NCBI GenBank assembly: GCA_014905825.1
Contig: JACGCN010000011.1
Location: 558,001 to 622,000 of the forward strand
Length of the DNA: 64,000 nt
Direction: 5' to 3'
DNA from: Lyophyllum atratum
Lineage: Eukaryota; Basidiomycota; Agaricomycetes; Agaricales; Lyophyllaceae
Part shown: piece after piece, positions 12,800 to 24,361 of the stretch
Numbering within the stretch: the first letter of the stretch is position 1
Layout of the letters: every line of letters begins with the position of its first letter
The notes under the pieces: generated by a model
What the model was told of the DNA's origin: nothing
The model's input: only the letters and a program-made list of their open reading frames with translations
Database searches by the model: none
Position numbers and translations under genes: made by a program

Positions 12800-14017
12800 C
12801 TTGACGGGATTAGTTGCTCGGGTTCTGAAGTATGCTCCGCACAATCAGAAACAATCATCCCTAACAAATCACTGTAGGACGGGCCACACTTCCATGCCTC
12901 CGATACACAGTGTTAGTTTCGGGCTTCTATCGCCATGTTTCTCCTTTCTCTTGGCCATTTCAGCCTCACGGTGCAGCAAGTCACTGCACCTCAGGTTCCC
13001 AGGTCGAACTTCCAAACACAGATATTTCTTTCTGCCATTCAAGTACGTCAGCCAAATTTAGGCTTTGGTTCATCGCGGAATTTACTATTTTCATGCTATC
13101 CAGTTTATTATCGGCGGCGTCATCTTCATCTGGCTGAGGTCGGCTGAAACACGCTTGAAGTGAACTGGTATTGAACATTACTGCCTTCGACGGAATGTGG
13201 GTTATTCTAGGAAGAAACCATTGGATCGCTCTAGGGCCGCTCGCAATCTTGGGTTTAGCAGCAGGTCACTACTTTCTGACTCCGGAGTCCACGCAGGAGG
13301 CTGAATTATGAAAGCAAGGTTTCACAATCTATACTGCGAAGTTCACCGAAACGCATCCGTTCTTCACGGATGCTCCTACCGCATTGATTGTGGCGAATAC
13401 CTCGATCTGCAAATTGCTCGTTGCGAGTAAGATAAGGTATGAGATATACGAAAATACTGTGTTTGTGGCTGAACTGTATTGCATTATCTAGGTACATGCA
13501 CTACCGACCCTCCAAGTCAGGTGGTCGTCACCGCGCACTTGTGTGTTGATGAAGGAATGTAAGCTTTGGCGATTGAAACAGGAGCTTTATACGCATTGGC
13601 TCAGGTATCTTAAGTTGTTAGCTACATCTGTAGAGGGTGCTGATCAACTTCTCTAGCTCTTCAGCCTCATTTTAAACCAGATATGTAGCATTGCATTTTC
13701 TATCATTGTCAATTTGGACGTCCCTCTGACGGTGATTCTCCACGCTAATTCTTCCTTTGCGTATGCCGATTTCAAACTTCTCTAGGGAATACTGTCAACC
13801 ATCGTCCTCATCTACGCCCGCTTTCAAGTTGTTCCAGAAACGGAAACGGAAAAGAGCTATCCGAAAAGCAGGTAAGTTTGACTTTTCATCTAGTTGTCCG
13901 TTAATATTAATGCTTCATCGACGTCGGTGTGCAAGTGCAAAATACGAATCTATGAATAGTTCTTACAGGTTTTCAGTCCCTGATCATCGGAAAGCTGATG
14001 TAGACATCCATTCATAG
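12800..14017 (+). CDS. multi-transmembrane protein of a mushroom 7-TM family, model incomplete
   Basis: Several exons encode successive membrane helices in the order seen in a large Agaricomycete family of uncharacterised 7-TM proteins. They are MFLLSLGHFSLTVQQV (about 12935), FIIGGVIFIWLR (about 13100), MWVILGRNHWIALGPLAI (about 13196, the family's RxWVxxGRxxW motif), HPFFTDAPTALIVANTS (about 13350), AIETGALYALAQ (about 13570), ILNQICSIAFSIIVNL (about 13670) and GILSTIVLIYARFQVV (about 13785). The last exon ends at 14017 after an intron at 13872-13968. The first helices are not found, and no AG acceptor joins IWLR to MWVILGR, so the gene may be decaying or the splicing unusual. The function of the family is unknown. 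It is convergent with the cyclophilin gene 150 bp away. Confidence 0.45.
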
Positions 14018-14167
14018 TTGGCGTGGTGCGAGCCACCGGGACAATCAGGTGCTGTTTGCTCCGGGCAAGTGCGTTATCCAGAAAAAATCCTCTTACATCT
14101 ACGTGGTACATGGCCTTGTATAACATATCATCTTCTAACATGCCAAAAGCTCCCCGGACAAGGTAAA

Positions 14168-15673
14168 TCAGGCGAACAGCTTCTGATAGGCTTTCCTCTC
14201 CTTGTCGCGCTTTTCCTTCTTGCGTTGCCTGACTTTCGCGAGTTCACCAGCAATCGCGGCGTCATCGGGCACAAGTTTGCTAGCCTCTTGAAGATCTTTC
14301 TCAGCCCCATCGTCGTCTTTGACAATGACCTTCGCGAGAGCCCGGCGGTACAAGGCTTTGGCTGACAGGCGCATTACGTCAGGAAAATTTCCGGAAGGCG
14401 AGGGAATGGTTCACGCACCTTTGTCTGCTGTGTTCAGCTCTAGCCTATCGAGAGCGCGTGTGGTGTTCTTGACGGCAATTTCCGCGTTTTCTGACGAGGG
14501 CGGTTGTGTGCGGATCGCAGCCAGGGCAGAATTTAGAAGCAGAGGCGCGAGGAGGGCGTCAAATGAATCCTTTAGTTCCGGGGGAGATCCATCAGGCAAC
14601 ACAGGGTGCACGTCGAGATAGCGGATGGATTCTAGAACAGGTGCTCAGCGGATTATTCGAACACTGTGCGACGCTCGACACGTACTCTGGTATTTGAGCA
14701 AGGCCTGGTCGGTTTTGCCTTCCTTGAAGAGCTTATTCCCGAGCTCGCGCACTGATTTGGCAATCTCGAGAGCTATCTCGGGGTCCTGGATATTTCGATC
14801 CTCGTCATCGGGGTAATCTTCGTAAGAGTCGCCGTCGATCGCGGTGGCAGTCTCAGTTAGGAAAGGGTCGTCCGGGGAAAGCATACCGCAGTCTGCGATT
14901 ATGATAGGCGACGCGGGCACGTCACCACTCGTGGTAGGATAGTTCTCGATTTGACGGACTGTGATAGGATTGATGGTCGAAGTGAGGGCAATGGGAGATG
15001 ATTGGTGACATACCGACTGATTTTCCCTTGATGACCTCTCCAAAGACTACGTGTTTGCCATCCAGATGCGGTGTGGGAGCGACGGTGATGAAGAATTGGG
15101 AGCCGTTCGTGTTGGGACCTGCGTTGGCCTGAACCACTTAAGCACGACTGGTTCAATAGCCTTGCAGCGAAGCCTTACCATCGAGAGTAGGAAAGGCTTG
15201 TCATGTTTGACAGGGAACCCCTCGTCTTCAAACTTCTCTCCATAGATCGACTCGCCTCCGGTGCCTGTAGACGATCATTTGTGAGCGCCTATTGAAAGAT
15301 ACTAGCGCCTGATAGTACCATTTCCAGCGGTGAAATCACCACCCTGAATCATGAATCTGCCAGCAGAAATTTGCGTATATATTTCACCCTTCACGATCAA
15401 CAGAAGGCTTCCACACACCCTTTGATCACCCGATGGAAACCAGATCCCTTATAGTGTAGAGGCTTTCCCGAAGACCCGATCCCCTTTTCGCCCGTGCATA
15501 ACGCGCCTACGAATCCATTAACGTGAGCGCGCTTTCCAGATAGCGAGTCACTTACGAAAGTTTTCTGCAGTCTTGGGGACAAGATCAGAGAAAACCGAGA
15601 AGGCGATCCTGCCAACTGGTCTACCGCCAATTGTGACGTCGAAGTAAGTGATCGGACGGTCAGATTGACTCAT
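14168..15673 (-). CDS. CYP40-type cyclophilin with TPR domain
   Basis: This is a peptidyl-prolyl cis-trans isomerase that acts with Hsp90 (Cpr6/CYP40 class). The start [17 protein letters not shown] leads into the cyclophilin fold: [40 protein letters not shown] and [15 protein letters not shown] linker with an acidic patch ([16 protein letters not shown]) leads to a TPR region. This starts at [19 protein letters not shown], continues with [13 protein letters not shown] and [23 protein letters not shown], and ends in the basic tail [17 protein letters not shown]. The order and the basic tail after the last TPR are those of CYP40. The gene has several introns, among them one after ENFRK and one after KSV. 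No break is seen. Confidence 0.9.
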
Positions 15674-16631
15674 TATACGGTAGAATAGACGTTCTGAAGA
15701 AATGGAAAGGACTACAAGTCCAAGTATGTGTTCAACCCGTAAACATCTATAATGGAATATGAAAGGAAGATGCTGGAATCTTGTGGAAGGCGACTGGTGT
15801 TTGGAGCTCATGTCTTTGCCAAATATCCTTCATCGCCACGCGGCTAAAACTGTAGTCGCTCTCAGTTTGAAGCCAGCGATACAAGGTCAGATGGTATCTG
15901 CAACGGGGGGTATTCTACGTCTATATCTCAGTAAGCAAGTATGCAATATCATGATCATAAAGTCACATACACAAAAAGCAAAGCTGAAAGTGCAAGCATT
16001 CGAGCACGAACCTTTAGCGCGTAAAATTAAATGTGCCTGATATTTTGCGTTGAAATAAAATCGGAAGTGATCTCTTCTAACGCGTGGCGCAACTCTCGCT
16101 GGCTAAGTTGTTCTCTGTGTCCTTCAACTTGTACGAATATCATGCCTTCGATCAGCCATGCGCTGATGCATTGTAATTCTCATTCGTACTTCGGAAGTAG
16201 CGCGGCGGCATCACCGAATCCGGGACGGCTGCATCTTTCAATTTCCTTCCTGAGGCTATTAGTATTGACATCGATGAACCTCAGCTGATAGTCATTGATA
16301 GCCTGAATGATCCCTAACATATGCCTGGATAGCAAGGGAGTATTTTCTGCCACATGGACTGGGTAGTATTAGGCCTATCAGCCAAGATTATATTTACAGA
16401 GCAGCATTCTCGTGCCTGTACGCGTGAGGCAGAGACTGTATTACACAAGGTACCGAACAGCGTGTCGCTGGTTTGACCGGCGTTGGCATGCGCCAGAGCA
16501 CAGCATCAGACGCGTGTCCTGGCCCGGTCGAAGCCTTCTATTGTCACTCAACGTATGACAGGAAGAACGTTGAAATAGGATAAAACGGCAGACCGGCACG
16601 TATGTGAACCAGTCCATCCTCTGATCCCCAG
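15674..16631. other. intergenic, possible minus-strand exons
   Basis: This lies between two divergent genes. On the minus strand near 16180-16330 a short frame reads INDYQLRFIDVNTNSL and then ends. A second frame follows near 16050-16150. They look more coding-like than chance, but no domain or complete model can be built, so a small unknown or relic gene is possible. Confidence 0.25.
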
Positions 16632-17644
16632 ATGGACCATCTCTCCCTCTCCTCAGTGGTGGCCTTTGTTACGACGAACACAACGAGACTCGTAATTTTA
16701 ATCTGGGATATCACCCTCACTTTGATAAACCTCCTCGTACCCGCCAAGCGCCTGGGTCATGTCATCCCAGCTGGACACCCAGGAGCGGGTGGAAAGTGGC
16801 CAAAGTACATCGCGCCCGCCGACAGCGACAGCCGCAGCGCATGTCCAGCCTTGAATGCAATGGCCAACCATGGTCTGTGCCATCTCGAATCTCGATGAAT
16901 ACACCATTCACCGTTGAATCTATGGTGACAGGAATTCTGCCTCGAGATGGACGCAACATCAAATTCAGCGAGCTCAGCCGCGCAACCCACACCACCTTCA
17001 ACTTCGCAGAGACCTTCTGCTTCGTCGTGTGCAACTTCAGCGCCGGGATGCTGTCCAAGACGTACGACAAAGGCACCTGCGACCTCGCCGACCTCAACAT
17101 GCACAACGGGATTGAGCACGACGCGTCCCTCACTCGTACGTCCAAATAATATCATTCCGCAGCTTCTCTGACGACAGAAATGACCAGGTGACGACGCTGT
17201 CCACCAGCCAGACCAGGGAAAGCCATACACGCCATTCGTGGAGGAGCTATTGCACTGCGCAACCGGCAAGGACGAGAACGGCCAGCCAAAGCTCACAGCC
17301 CGCGACCTTTCCTACTTCATGGCAAAGCGTCGCGTCGAGGCCCAGAAAACCAACCCACAGTACTCTTTCACCATGTTCCACCGCGCCTTCAGCTTCCTAA
17401 AGTACGTCGATAACGCTTCCGAAATACGCTTCAAGAGTATCTGACCGACGTAACCACCAGCACGTCTTTCCTCCTAACAGGTTACGGCGGAAGAGTGGGC
17501 GACCTGCAGAAGCTTCTCATCGAGGAACGTCTACCCGAAGGATGGGAGCCCGCATGCAGGCAGAGAATGGGCGTGACATTGTCCAGGCTCGCCGTGACAG
17601 GTGTGCAGGTGGAACTGGGAGCGGATTTTGGGGCAGGCCACTGA
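16632..17644 (+). CDS. heme-thiolate peroxidase (unspecific peroxygenase type)
   Basis: This is an extracellular or membrane-attached heme enzyme that oxygenates organic substrates with H2O2 (chloroperoxidase/UPO family). A hydrophobic N-terminal segment (LVILIWDITLTLINLLVP) comes first, then GHPGAGGKWPKYI. The proximal heme ligand motif is ACPALNAMANHG, where the Cys is the axial ligand. After intron 1 come ILPRDGRN and FNFAETFCFVV, then GIEHDASLTR, which holds the acid-base Glu and the EHD-S metal site. The next exons give QGKPYTPFVEELL, QYSFTMFHRAFSFL, and TGYGGRVGDLQKLLIEERL with GWEPACRQRMG near the end. Splicing at CC AG|C near 17460 restores the frame. The protein belongs to the short family members that carry an N-terminal anchor. 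It is complete, with all key residues present. Confidence 0.88.
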
Positions 17645-17761
17645 ACGAATGGTCCGAAAGACCAGATGTACCATTAGACGTGGCGGGACTGGTATCAAAT
17701 GCACATGTACTTCTCACATCCCTGATACATATTGATCGTTTGTTGACGTAGATGACGGAAG

Positions 17762-19015
17762 TCACGAAGCAGCTGGAGGGCGCCCCGTTCTCCAGGATAA
17801 TACGATCGGTTTTGATCTGTAAAGTTCACGTCTAATGCCTGTGAGTTTGGCAGCACTATCGACTCGAGAGCGATGGGCAGCCAAAGATGGGCCACCAGAA
17901 AGTCTACGTCGCGGTGTCCAAGGAAGCATTGGCGGAGATGCTTCCATCGTTGACGAAGATTCCGAGGATGGGTCTGCGGTTGTGGGGAATGGGTCGAAAT
18001 CGGGAAGGGTAGTATCAATCAGTTTAGCTGCGGGCTCTGATTGCAGCTGAGAGGCAGAATCAAAGGCTGCGGGGGGAGAGGAGGGGGCTTCAGAAGGTCT
18101 GCGTGGAAATGTGGTCCTTGGATGGGGTTCGAAGGGCTGATCGGAAGCTTGTGTAGTTGTAGGGAACGGATCGAAGTCAGGAAATGACGCTGCAGCTGAC
18201 TTCGCTCTCGGTTGGGGTTGGACTATCCCGTCCTCGGGGAATGGATCAAATGTCGGGGAAGGGTCCTCAGACGCCTCTCGAGATGAGAGCTTGGATTTGA
18301 GGGTCACATTGTCCGATTGTACCTCATCTGGGTTCTCCTGAAGTCCGAGGTGCGAGTAGAAAGGGGCAAAGGCCGAGGCTTCTGTAGCAGTAGATAAGCC
18401 AGATGCAGTTCCACGGTTTGCTTTGGATGTAGGGAAAAGACCGAACGATGAGTGTCCGGAAGTGGTCCGATAATCCTGGCTCTGACTTGGCTCAGGCCGT
18501 GGTTCAGCATCGGCGAACGGGTCATAGGCTGGAGGCGATTGTACACCGAAGTCAAGAAATTGGTCGACTGGTAAGTCCTTCTCCGAGTCCTTGGATCTCC
18601 AAATTTGTCGTTTCAAACGATTCTTCCTCCATTGTTGATAGTGCGACTAGAATACTGGCGTAAGGCCCCACAAAAGGAGAAGCCAAAGAAGAGCGCACCA
18701 TTTGCGAACGCCCGAACCACGTTGATGCATTGTCCCGTTCCACTTTGAGCATCCTCTGCAACTCTGGTGACTTTCTTACTGGAGGGCTACGGAGCCGATC
18801 AGTCTCTTTGATGAGTTCACTGCGCTGGTGCTGGTCGCGGGATCTTCTGAATTCTACCCCGGAAAGGACCTGCATGCACGATGTGAGTGAAGTTTAGGTC
18901 GATGGGAAGGAGTACGTACTATAGGCTTCGCTGCCTGGTCCGAGCCACGTCGCGGCCTTCCGCTCAGGAGGTGCCATTCACTAGCATCAAGCTCTGAGAG
19001 ACGATAGGACTTCAT
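17762..19015 (-). CDS. unknown protein with repeated FDPF motifs
   Basis: The start MKSYRLSELDASEWH (19015) and the following exon (LSGVEFRRSRDQHQRSELI) are joined by an intron with a good GTACGT donor. The long C-terminal exon is disordered, rich in Ser, Pro and Asp, and carries DPFAD once and FDPFP several times. DPF/FDPF motifs bind the appendage of clathrin adaptor AP-2 and EH-type endocytic proteins, so a trafficking adaptor is a reasonable inference, but no folded domain is recognised. It lies directly downstream of another minus-strand gene. The two were read as separate genes because about 300 nt without good splicing divides them; a fusion is not excluded. Confidence 0.5.
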
Positions 19016-19113
19016 GTCATCGCCCTGTGGATAGATTCGCGTTATGGAATTTTCACAGCGAGACCGAAGAAAAGAGCCCTACTATGATTGTGTGTGTATT
19101 CTCAGCAGCCTTG

Positions 19114-20299
19114 TCACTGGTAGCAACTTTCCGATGTCTGGAGGAAGAGGTAGAACCATCCTGAGCGTTTCTCAGTATAGCGGTGTAGGCGATAACATTG
19201 AAGTGCATACTGAAGTGGCCTCAACAAGTGTGGCTTTCCCCCGAACAGACATGAAAGATCCCGTCGACAACTGGAGGTCATTTCAAGATGAGGCACTGAA
19301 TCAGTGAAAAGAGATGACGCACTCACTTGACGTGTAGATGCTGGGAGCCGCTGATACTTTGATTGAGACCCCGCTTTCGTCTTTCGGAGAGCAGACTTGA
19401 GCGAAGCTTCCTTATCAGCAGCGTTCTTCAGGGGAGCCTCGATCATCCGAGCCTTCCAACCCGACTCCATTTTTTGTGACTGGTTCCATATCTGCCGAAG
19501 GGCTTTACGCAGCAAGGGAATGAGGTCATGGTATGGCATGCGATAAAGTTCTAGCGTAGGAAAGCAAATGTATGTCCAGCCTACGCATCAAATAACAAAG
19601 TTGAGTGGTGGATGAGTGGGAAAAAAGATTGAACAACGGCACCAGGTGATATCCATGTGTCTGAGACCTTTTCCGCCTCTTCCTCATTCATCACTAGTTT
19701 CCGCTTCCCATCGGTCTCCACCGTGTCCGCACCGCGTTCGACGATGAGATTCATCGCAATCTTAAGCTTAGATGTAATCTTGAGCCTGATATGTCGCTTG
19801 CTGCTCGTTCGTTTTTTGCTCGCCACGTTGATCAACGACATGGAGACGCGGTTCTTCTTCGAGTTATGCAATTTCATTGGCTCCACCGACAAGCGTCCGT
19901 CCTCGGGTCCAAGTTCGCCATTCGCTGAGAGGAAGCGTTCAACACGCTCTTTCCATGTATCTATGGGGGGATTTGACGGCGTCGTCCAGATTTGTTCCGG
20001 TGGACTCAGGAGAGCGAAAGGGTATGCTTTGAGGCCAAAAGCATCGGTGCGGAAGTCCGGAAAATTCCGCTTTGGTGTAGAGGTTGCTGGGTGAGTCGGA
20101 TCCAGATAGTTTGGTCGGTATGACACATATGTAGGATTCAAAAGGTCATCCACTGAGCCAGGTGTTTGTCGACGAAACTGTAGAAGTGGATGCAGTCAGC
20201 GAGCTATTCAGCAGTTTTCTGGACTATAAATGAGCAAACATTGACGGATTTTGCGCGCGGGGCTTTGGAAAGTCTACTAAGTTCTCGACATCTTAGCAT
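19114..20299 (-). CDS. conserved unknown protein, likely mitochondrial
   Basis: A start at 20299 gives MLRCRELSRLSKAPRAKS, a basic amphipathic sequence typical of mitochondrial targeting. It splices to FRRQTPGSVDDLLNPTYVSY. The body has FGLKAYPFALLSPPEQIW, a very basic stretch (KKRTSSKRHIRLKITSKL), then IAMNLIVERGAD. After an intron near 19565-19640 comes the motif GWTYICFPTLELYRMPYHDL. I do not recognise the family. The 3' end is uncertain: a GTGAGT donor follows STRQ near 19325, so the frame to 19114 may be partly intronic. It is divergent from the dioxygenase gene, with about 630 bp between them. Confidence 0.5.
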
Positions 20300-20925
20300 A
20301 GGAGGTGCAACAGGCAAGCAACAGGTCAAGAGTGCTGGAAGTTGACCGTGACTGAACAAGACGGATGCTTACATAATCGTATGCAATCTATTTTTGAACA
20401 ACTCTTACTATTCTGAGTGCTCTCAGAGTTGACATATCCATCCAGCTTCCAACTTCTCCGAGAGCTCTATAATATTTATTGCGCTTCACCTCTCTGTCAA
20501 GTATTTCTATGGCCGAAAGTACGCTTGCGTGGAACTTGGCCTATCTGATTACAGTACCGTCCCGCCGCGGCAGCCTTGCAGTTTGTTTGCAGTGGCCACT
20601 TGCAGCGATTCAATTTGAACTCTGCTCGAGGCTGCTCGAGGCCCGAATGTTCTGTCCACCCCCATGTTCCTCCTTCTGTCCGCCCTTCGACGTTTCTGCG
20701 GTTGCCCTATACGTGCCTTCAAACTTCAACAATTGTGAATCGCTGCATTATTAGAATATTTTCACGTGAATTCGTTGAAGGATGAATTCCAAGTGGTTTC
20801 AACGGGCCGTGCTTACCGGCTCTTCGAGATCTCGCGACATCTTGTGCAGCTGTGCTAAGTACCTACCTGCTCATCTCAGCTTGCTCTGGAACCTGACTGG
20901 ATTCAAGCTCACTAGAACTTAGATC
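20300..20925. other. divergent intergenic region
   Basis: This is the presumed promoter region for the two divergent genes on either side. A TATAATATTTAT-like AT stretch lies near 20468. No coding exon is supported. Confidence 0.4.
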
Positions 20926-22242
20926 ATGCTTTCTCTACGCGGTCCAACCAGAAATATAAGAAGTTTGTCAGGCTTCACCTCACTCCGCCGAACGTGTGAC
21001 CGTCGAAAATGGTCAACGCTCACCCCAGGCTCATCCTCTCTAACCGTCCACTCCCTCAACGCCTCGTTTCCGTACGTATGGCTTCGGGACTCCTGCCAAT
21101 CATCTCCGGAATGTATCCATCCAACGACATTCCAGAAACTCCACAAAACATCTGACATCCCAGTCGATGTCAAGCCGATCGACAATGGCATCCACATAGC
21201 ACCTGACGGGATTCGAATCGAATGGATGGACGGCCACCAATCGCTGTTTACTAGGTCGTTTCTCGAGCGCCACTCGTCTCAGGAAAAACTATGTGAATTT
21301 CACCGAGACATCGGGGCTAAGCCTTGGGATAACGCGAGTATCTCAAAAACGCGCGATCTCTTCGTTCCATATCCCTCGCTGCAGACACCAGGTGGTCTGC
21401 TAGCTGCAATCACCCAGATTTCTCAAAATGGCCTCTTATTTGTGACTGGTGTCCCCAATGAAGAGACCGCAGACAACAACTGCGAACTTCCGACTCTTGC
21501 TCAGTTATTCGGTGACATCCGTACGACATTCTATGGCCGACTGTGGGATGTCGTGAATCTCCGCAATAGCCGAAACATCGCGTACACCAATCTTGACCTG
21601 GGCCTGCACATGGATCTCCTGTGTGTCCGAATCCAATTGTCCTTCCTGGTGCAGGATACTGATCCCCGTATTTAAAGGTACATGGAACATCCTCCGCGGT
21701 ATCAAATCCTACACTGCCTGCGGAATAAGGTAGAAGGTGGCACATCAGTATTCGTCGACGCCCTCCATGTCGCGTCAACGCTCCGCGATACTCATCCTTC
21801 GGACTTTGACGTGCTCACGACCACGCCTGTCGCATTCCATTATATCAATGACGGTCACCATCTACATCGCGAGCACCCGACGATCGAGCTTGCAAGCCCG
21901 GCGTCCGGCGCCCCACCGGGAACGATCAGCCACATCAACTATTCTCCCCCTTTCCAGGCCCCCCTTCCGCTTTCGACACCGTCCGCTTTCTATCCTGCCC
22001 TTCAGCGGTTCGCCTCTCTGCTGAACGAGCCACGCCATACCTATAGCTATACCCTCCGCGAGGGAGATGCTGTGTTTTTCGATAATCAAAGAGTCCTACA
22101 TGCGCGGACTGCATTCAATGACATCGAAGGACAGGGGCGGGAGGGAGAGACGAATAGGTGGTTGAAGGGGTGTTACTTGGAGGCGGATGATGTGATGGAT
22201 CGTGGACGGGTACTCAGGACAAAGCTCGAAGGTCGTCCATAG
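20926..22242 (+). CDS. gamma-butyrobetaine dioxygenase-like 2OG-Fe(II) oxygenase
   Basis: This is a member of the BBOX1/TMLH group of the TauD family, which acts in carnitine synthesis by hydroxylating gamma-butyrobetaine or trimethyllysine. Two exons (20926-21620 and 21678-22242) give 419 residues. The N-terminus (MLSLRGPTRNIRSL) is basic and fits mitochondrial import. The N-terminal zinc-type domain has FPYVWLRDSCQSSPECIHP, as in BBOX1. The catalytic core holds the HxD iron motif in GLHMDLL, joined by the intron to YMEHPPRYQ. It also has CLRNKVEGGTSVFVDA, and the distal His with the 2OG-binding Arg region is VLHARTAF. Which of the two carnitine-pathway substrates it uses cannot be decided here. 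Confidence 0.85.
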
Positions 22243-22343
22243 CCAGGCTGAGACTCGCCTGCAACAAGGATGAGGCTATGGTGCTACATTTTACACATAT
22301 CCTACAACAGGTATCGTCAATTTGGTATAAGTAACGGGGCATC

Positions 22344-23734
22344 CTACAATTTTGGTGACGGCGATTTCTTGATATATGCAATTCCACCACCCAAAGCTAT
22401 CTATACAAGTGGGCATGAGTTGGGGTCCATACATGAAGCGGTCTGAAGGCAGTACCTTTCCTGTTGTCAAGTTCTTCGTAACAAATGTTACCTCGATAGT
22501 TCCGGCCGGTCCTGGGCCGACCTCCCAAATCTGGGTCTCGAGAGCGTCGCCAGGCTTCACGGGGGCGGTGAACCTCACACCGAAGAACTTCAACGCGGTG
22601 GGGTCGTTGCCTGCCACGACCTTGATGATCCCGCGCGCAGCGAATCCAAAAGTCGACAAGCCATGGAGAATAACGCCCCCGAAGCCCGCTGCTTGTCCGA
22701 TTTCAGGGTCTAAAAAGCACTTGACGCATAAGCCTGGCAAGCAGAAGGCAAGGATGCACGACTGACCAATGTGGAGGGGGTTGTAGTCACCGCTGAGACG
22801 GAAAACGATCGCCTGTCCAGGTGTTGTTTGGTCCTGGGCTACCCAGTCTGGTTTGCGGTCCTTCGGGATAGGTTTCGCTTGCGGTGGCCCAGCAATGACC
22901 TTCGCGAACTTGTCACCAGTGGCCTTTGCTCCGAGATTGAATGATGAGCTCTAATATGCCATGGTCAGTACCGATGTCCTGTGGCGTTTTGATGGGGCGC
23001 TTACGTAGAGCTTGGCATAAGGGGTGCCCTTGGGGTCGACGAGCATGTTTTCAGCGGTGAGTATGATGCCGCTCTCTGCAACAATCATATGTACCTGAAA
23101 GTTTCTAGCTCAGAGGGTGATTACTTACTGTTCTCTACAACGCCGGTATACCGAGTTGTGAATTTCCACCCCGGTCCGCTGACGTGGGGAAGGTCTTTCA
23201 GAATCTCAATGGATTGCGTGGCATGAACCTGGTGTACGGCAAAGGTCAACACCTTAATTTACGACGATATGTCTGAGGGAGTGGACGTACGATGCGGTTG
23301 GGATTCAAAGGAGGCATGCCAGGAATGGGTCGTCCCTTCACCCGTTCTGAAAACAGGTTTACATCCCCGTCATCACCCTTTAGCTGAAGAACCACAGGGT
23401 AAGTAGGGATTGCTGCGAAAGACTTGTCTGGCGGGAGTCAGAACTACGATGGAGCCAAATACGACGTGTGCCCTCACCTAGCTCTGTAAATAGACTGAAA
23501 TCAGAACTGAAGTACAACGGGTACGAGAAAGTACGCACCGTATATAAACGGGAACTCATCGTTCTTGGCCCCCACACCGACCGCGTATGTTAATAGGTCT
23601 CTTTTATTCCAGCCCACCTGTGAACAGACGTGTCGACAGTGAGCAAGTGATACTTTTGCGTGCCAAGGAAGCTTCGCGCGTACTGGACGATCCGGGAGCG
23701 TAAATCCTACAACTTTCGAGAGGTCGACAGACAT
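22344..23734 (-). CDS. peroxisomal enoyl-CoA hydratase 2 (MaoC type)
   Basis: It hydrates trans-2-enoyl-CoA to (3R)-hydroxyacyl-CoA in peroxisomal beta-oxidation. The start is MSVDLSKVVGFTLP, then the N-terminal hotdog half with RDLLTYAVGVGAKNDE. The second half has the hydratase-2 motif SGDYNPLHI-DP (catalytic Asp and His), then GFGGVILHGLSTFGFA, FFGVRFTAPVKPGD and EVTFVTKNLTTGK. Removing an intron that begins GTACTGCC gives a C-terminus of IALGGGIAYIKKSPSPKL, ending at 22344. The last three residues, PKL, are a type 1 peroxisomal targeting signal variant. Several further introns lie between 22920 and 23700. The size (about 300 residues) fits a stand-alone hydratase rather than the multifunctional protein. 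Confidence 0.85.
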
Positions 23735-24361
23735 GACGGAGAATTGAGGAGGTGGTAGAAATCAAGGTCAGGGTCCCGGTAAGCAGGTCATGATGTGGTC
23801 CAAATACTTGACGGTTATCACGGGGTCCAGGGCCATCGCCGGTAGCTCGGCAATAACTTCCCCGCTCAACGTTCTCAAAGTTTGGAGAGCTGCTGGTGGC
23901 GAGAGGATTATACCCCGAGTTCAGCGATCTACCACTAGTGATGAAATTTCTGTAGAACCTAACAAGGAAGTCCCCTGCAGATGATGAGCACCGTCTGAGT
24001 TGCTATTCGATTCATTTGATCGGAGGATATCCGACCTCTCATGGCGCGGGCCTCCACTTGGCCGGTGCTGTTCCATCTCGAGGTAGCTGCATTCATTGTC
24101 GTCGATGTCGCCAATAGGTTGCGAAATGTCCTAGGGTGGGCGCGCAACTGCCAGCGCCAGTGCTAATATTTTAAAAGGGCTAGCGCACCTCGTGGATGGT
24201 GAACGTCATGAGACGAAGGATGTGAGACGCATCGTCAGACGGCTCTCTCGTTGATCATTTTTTTTTCGAAGTTACAATTGGCGCTTTAGAGCGTGCTACC
24301 TACAAGTACTAGTTGTACAGAATGACAGTGTCGTAAATACAAAAAATGGTCATGATCATCA
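23735..24361. other. intergenic, no supported gene
   Basis: This lies between two minus-strand genes and is the likely promoter of the hydratase gene plus the terminator side of TRP4. Short frames occur without motifs. Confidence 0.45.
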
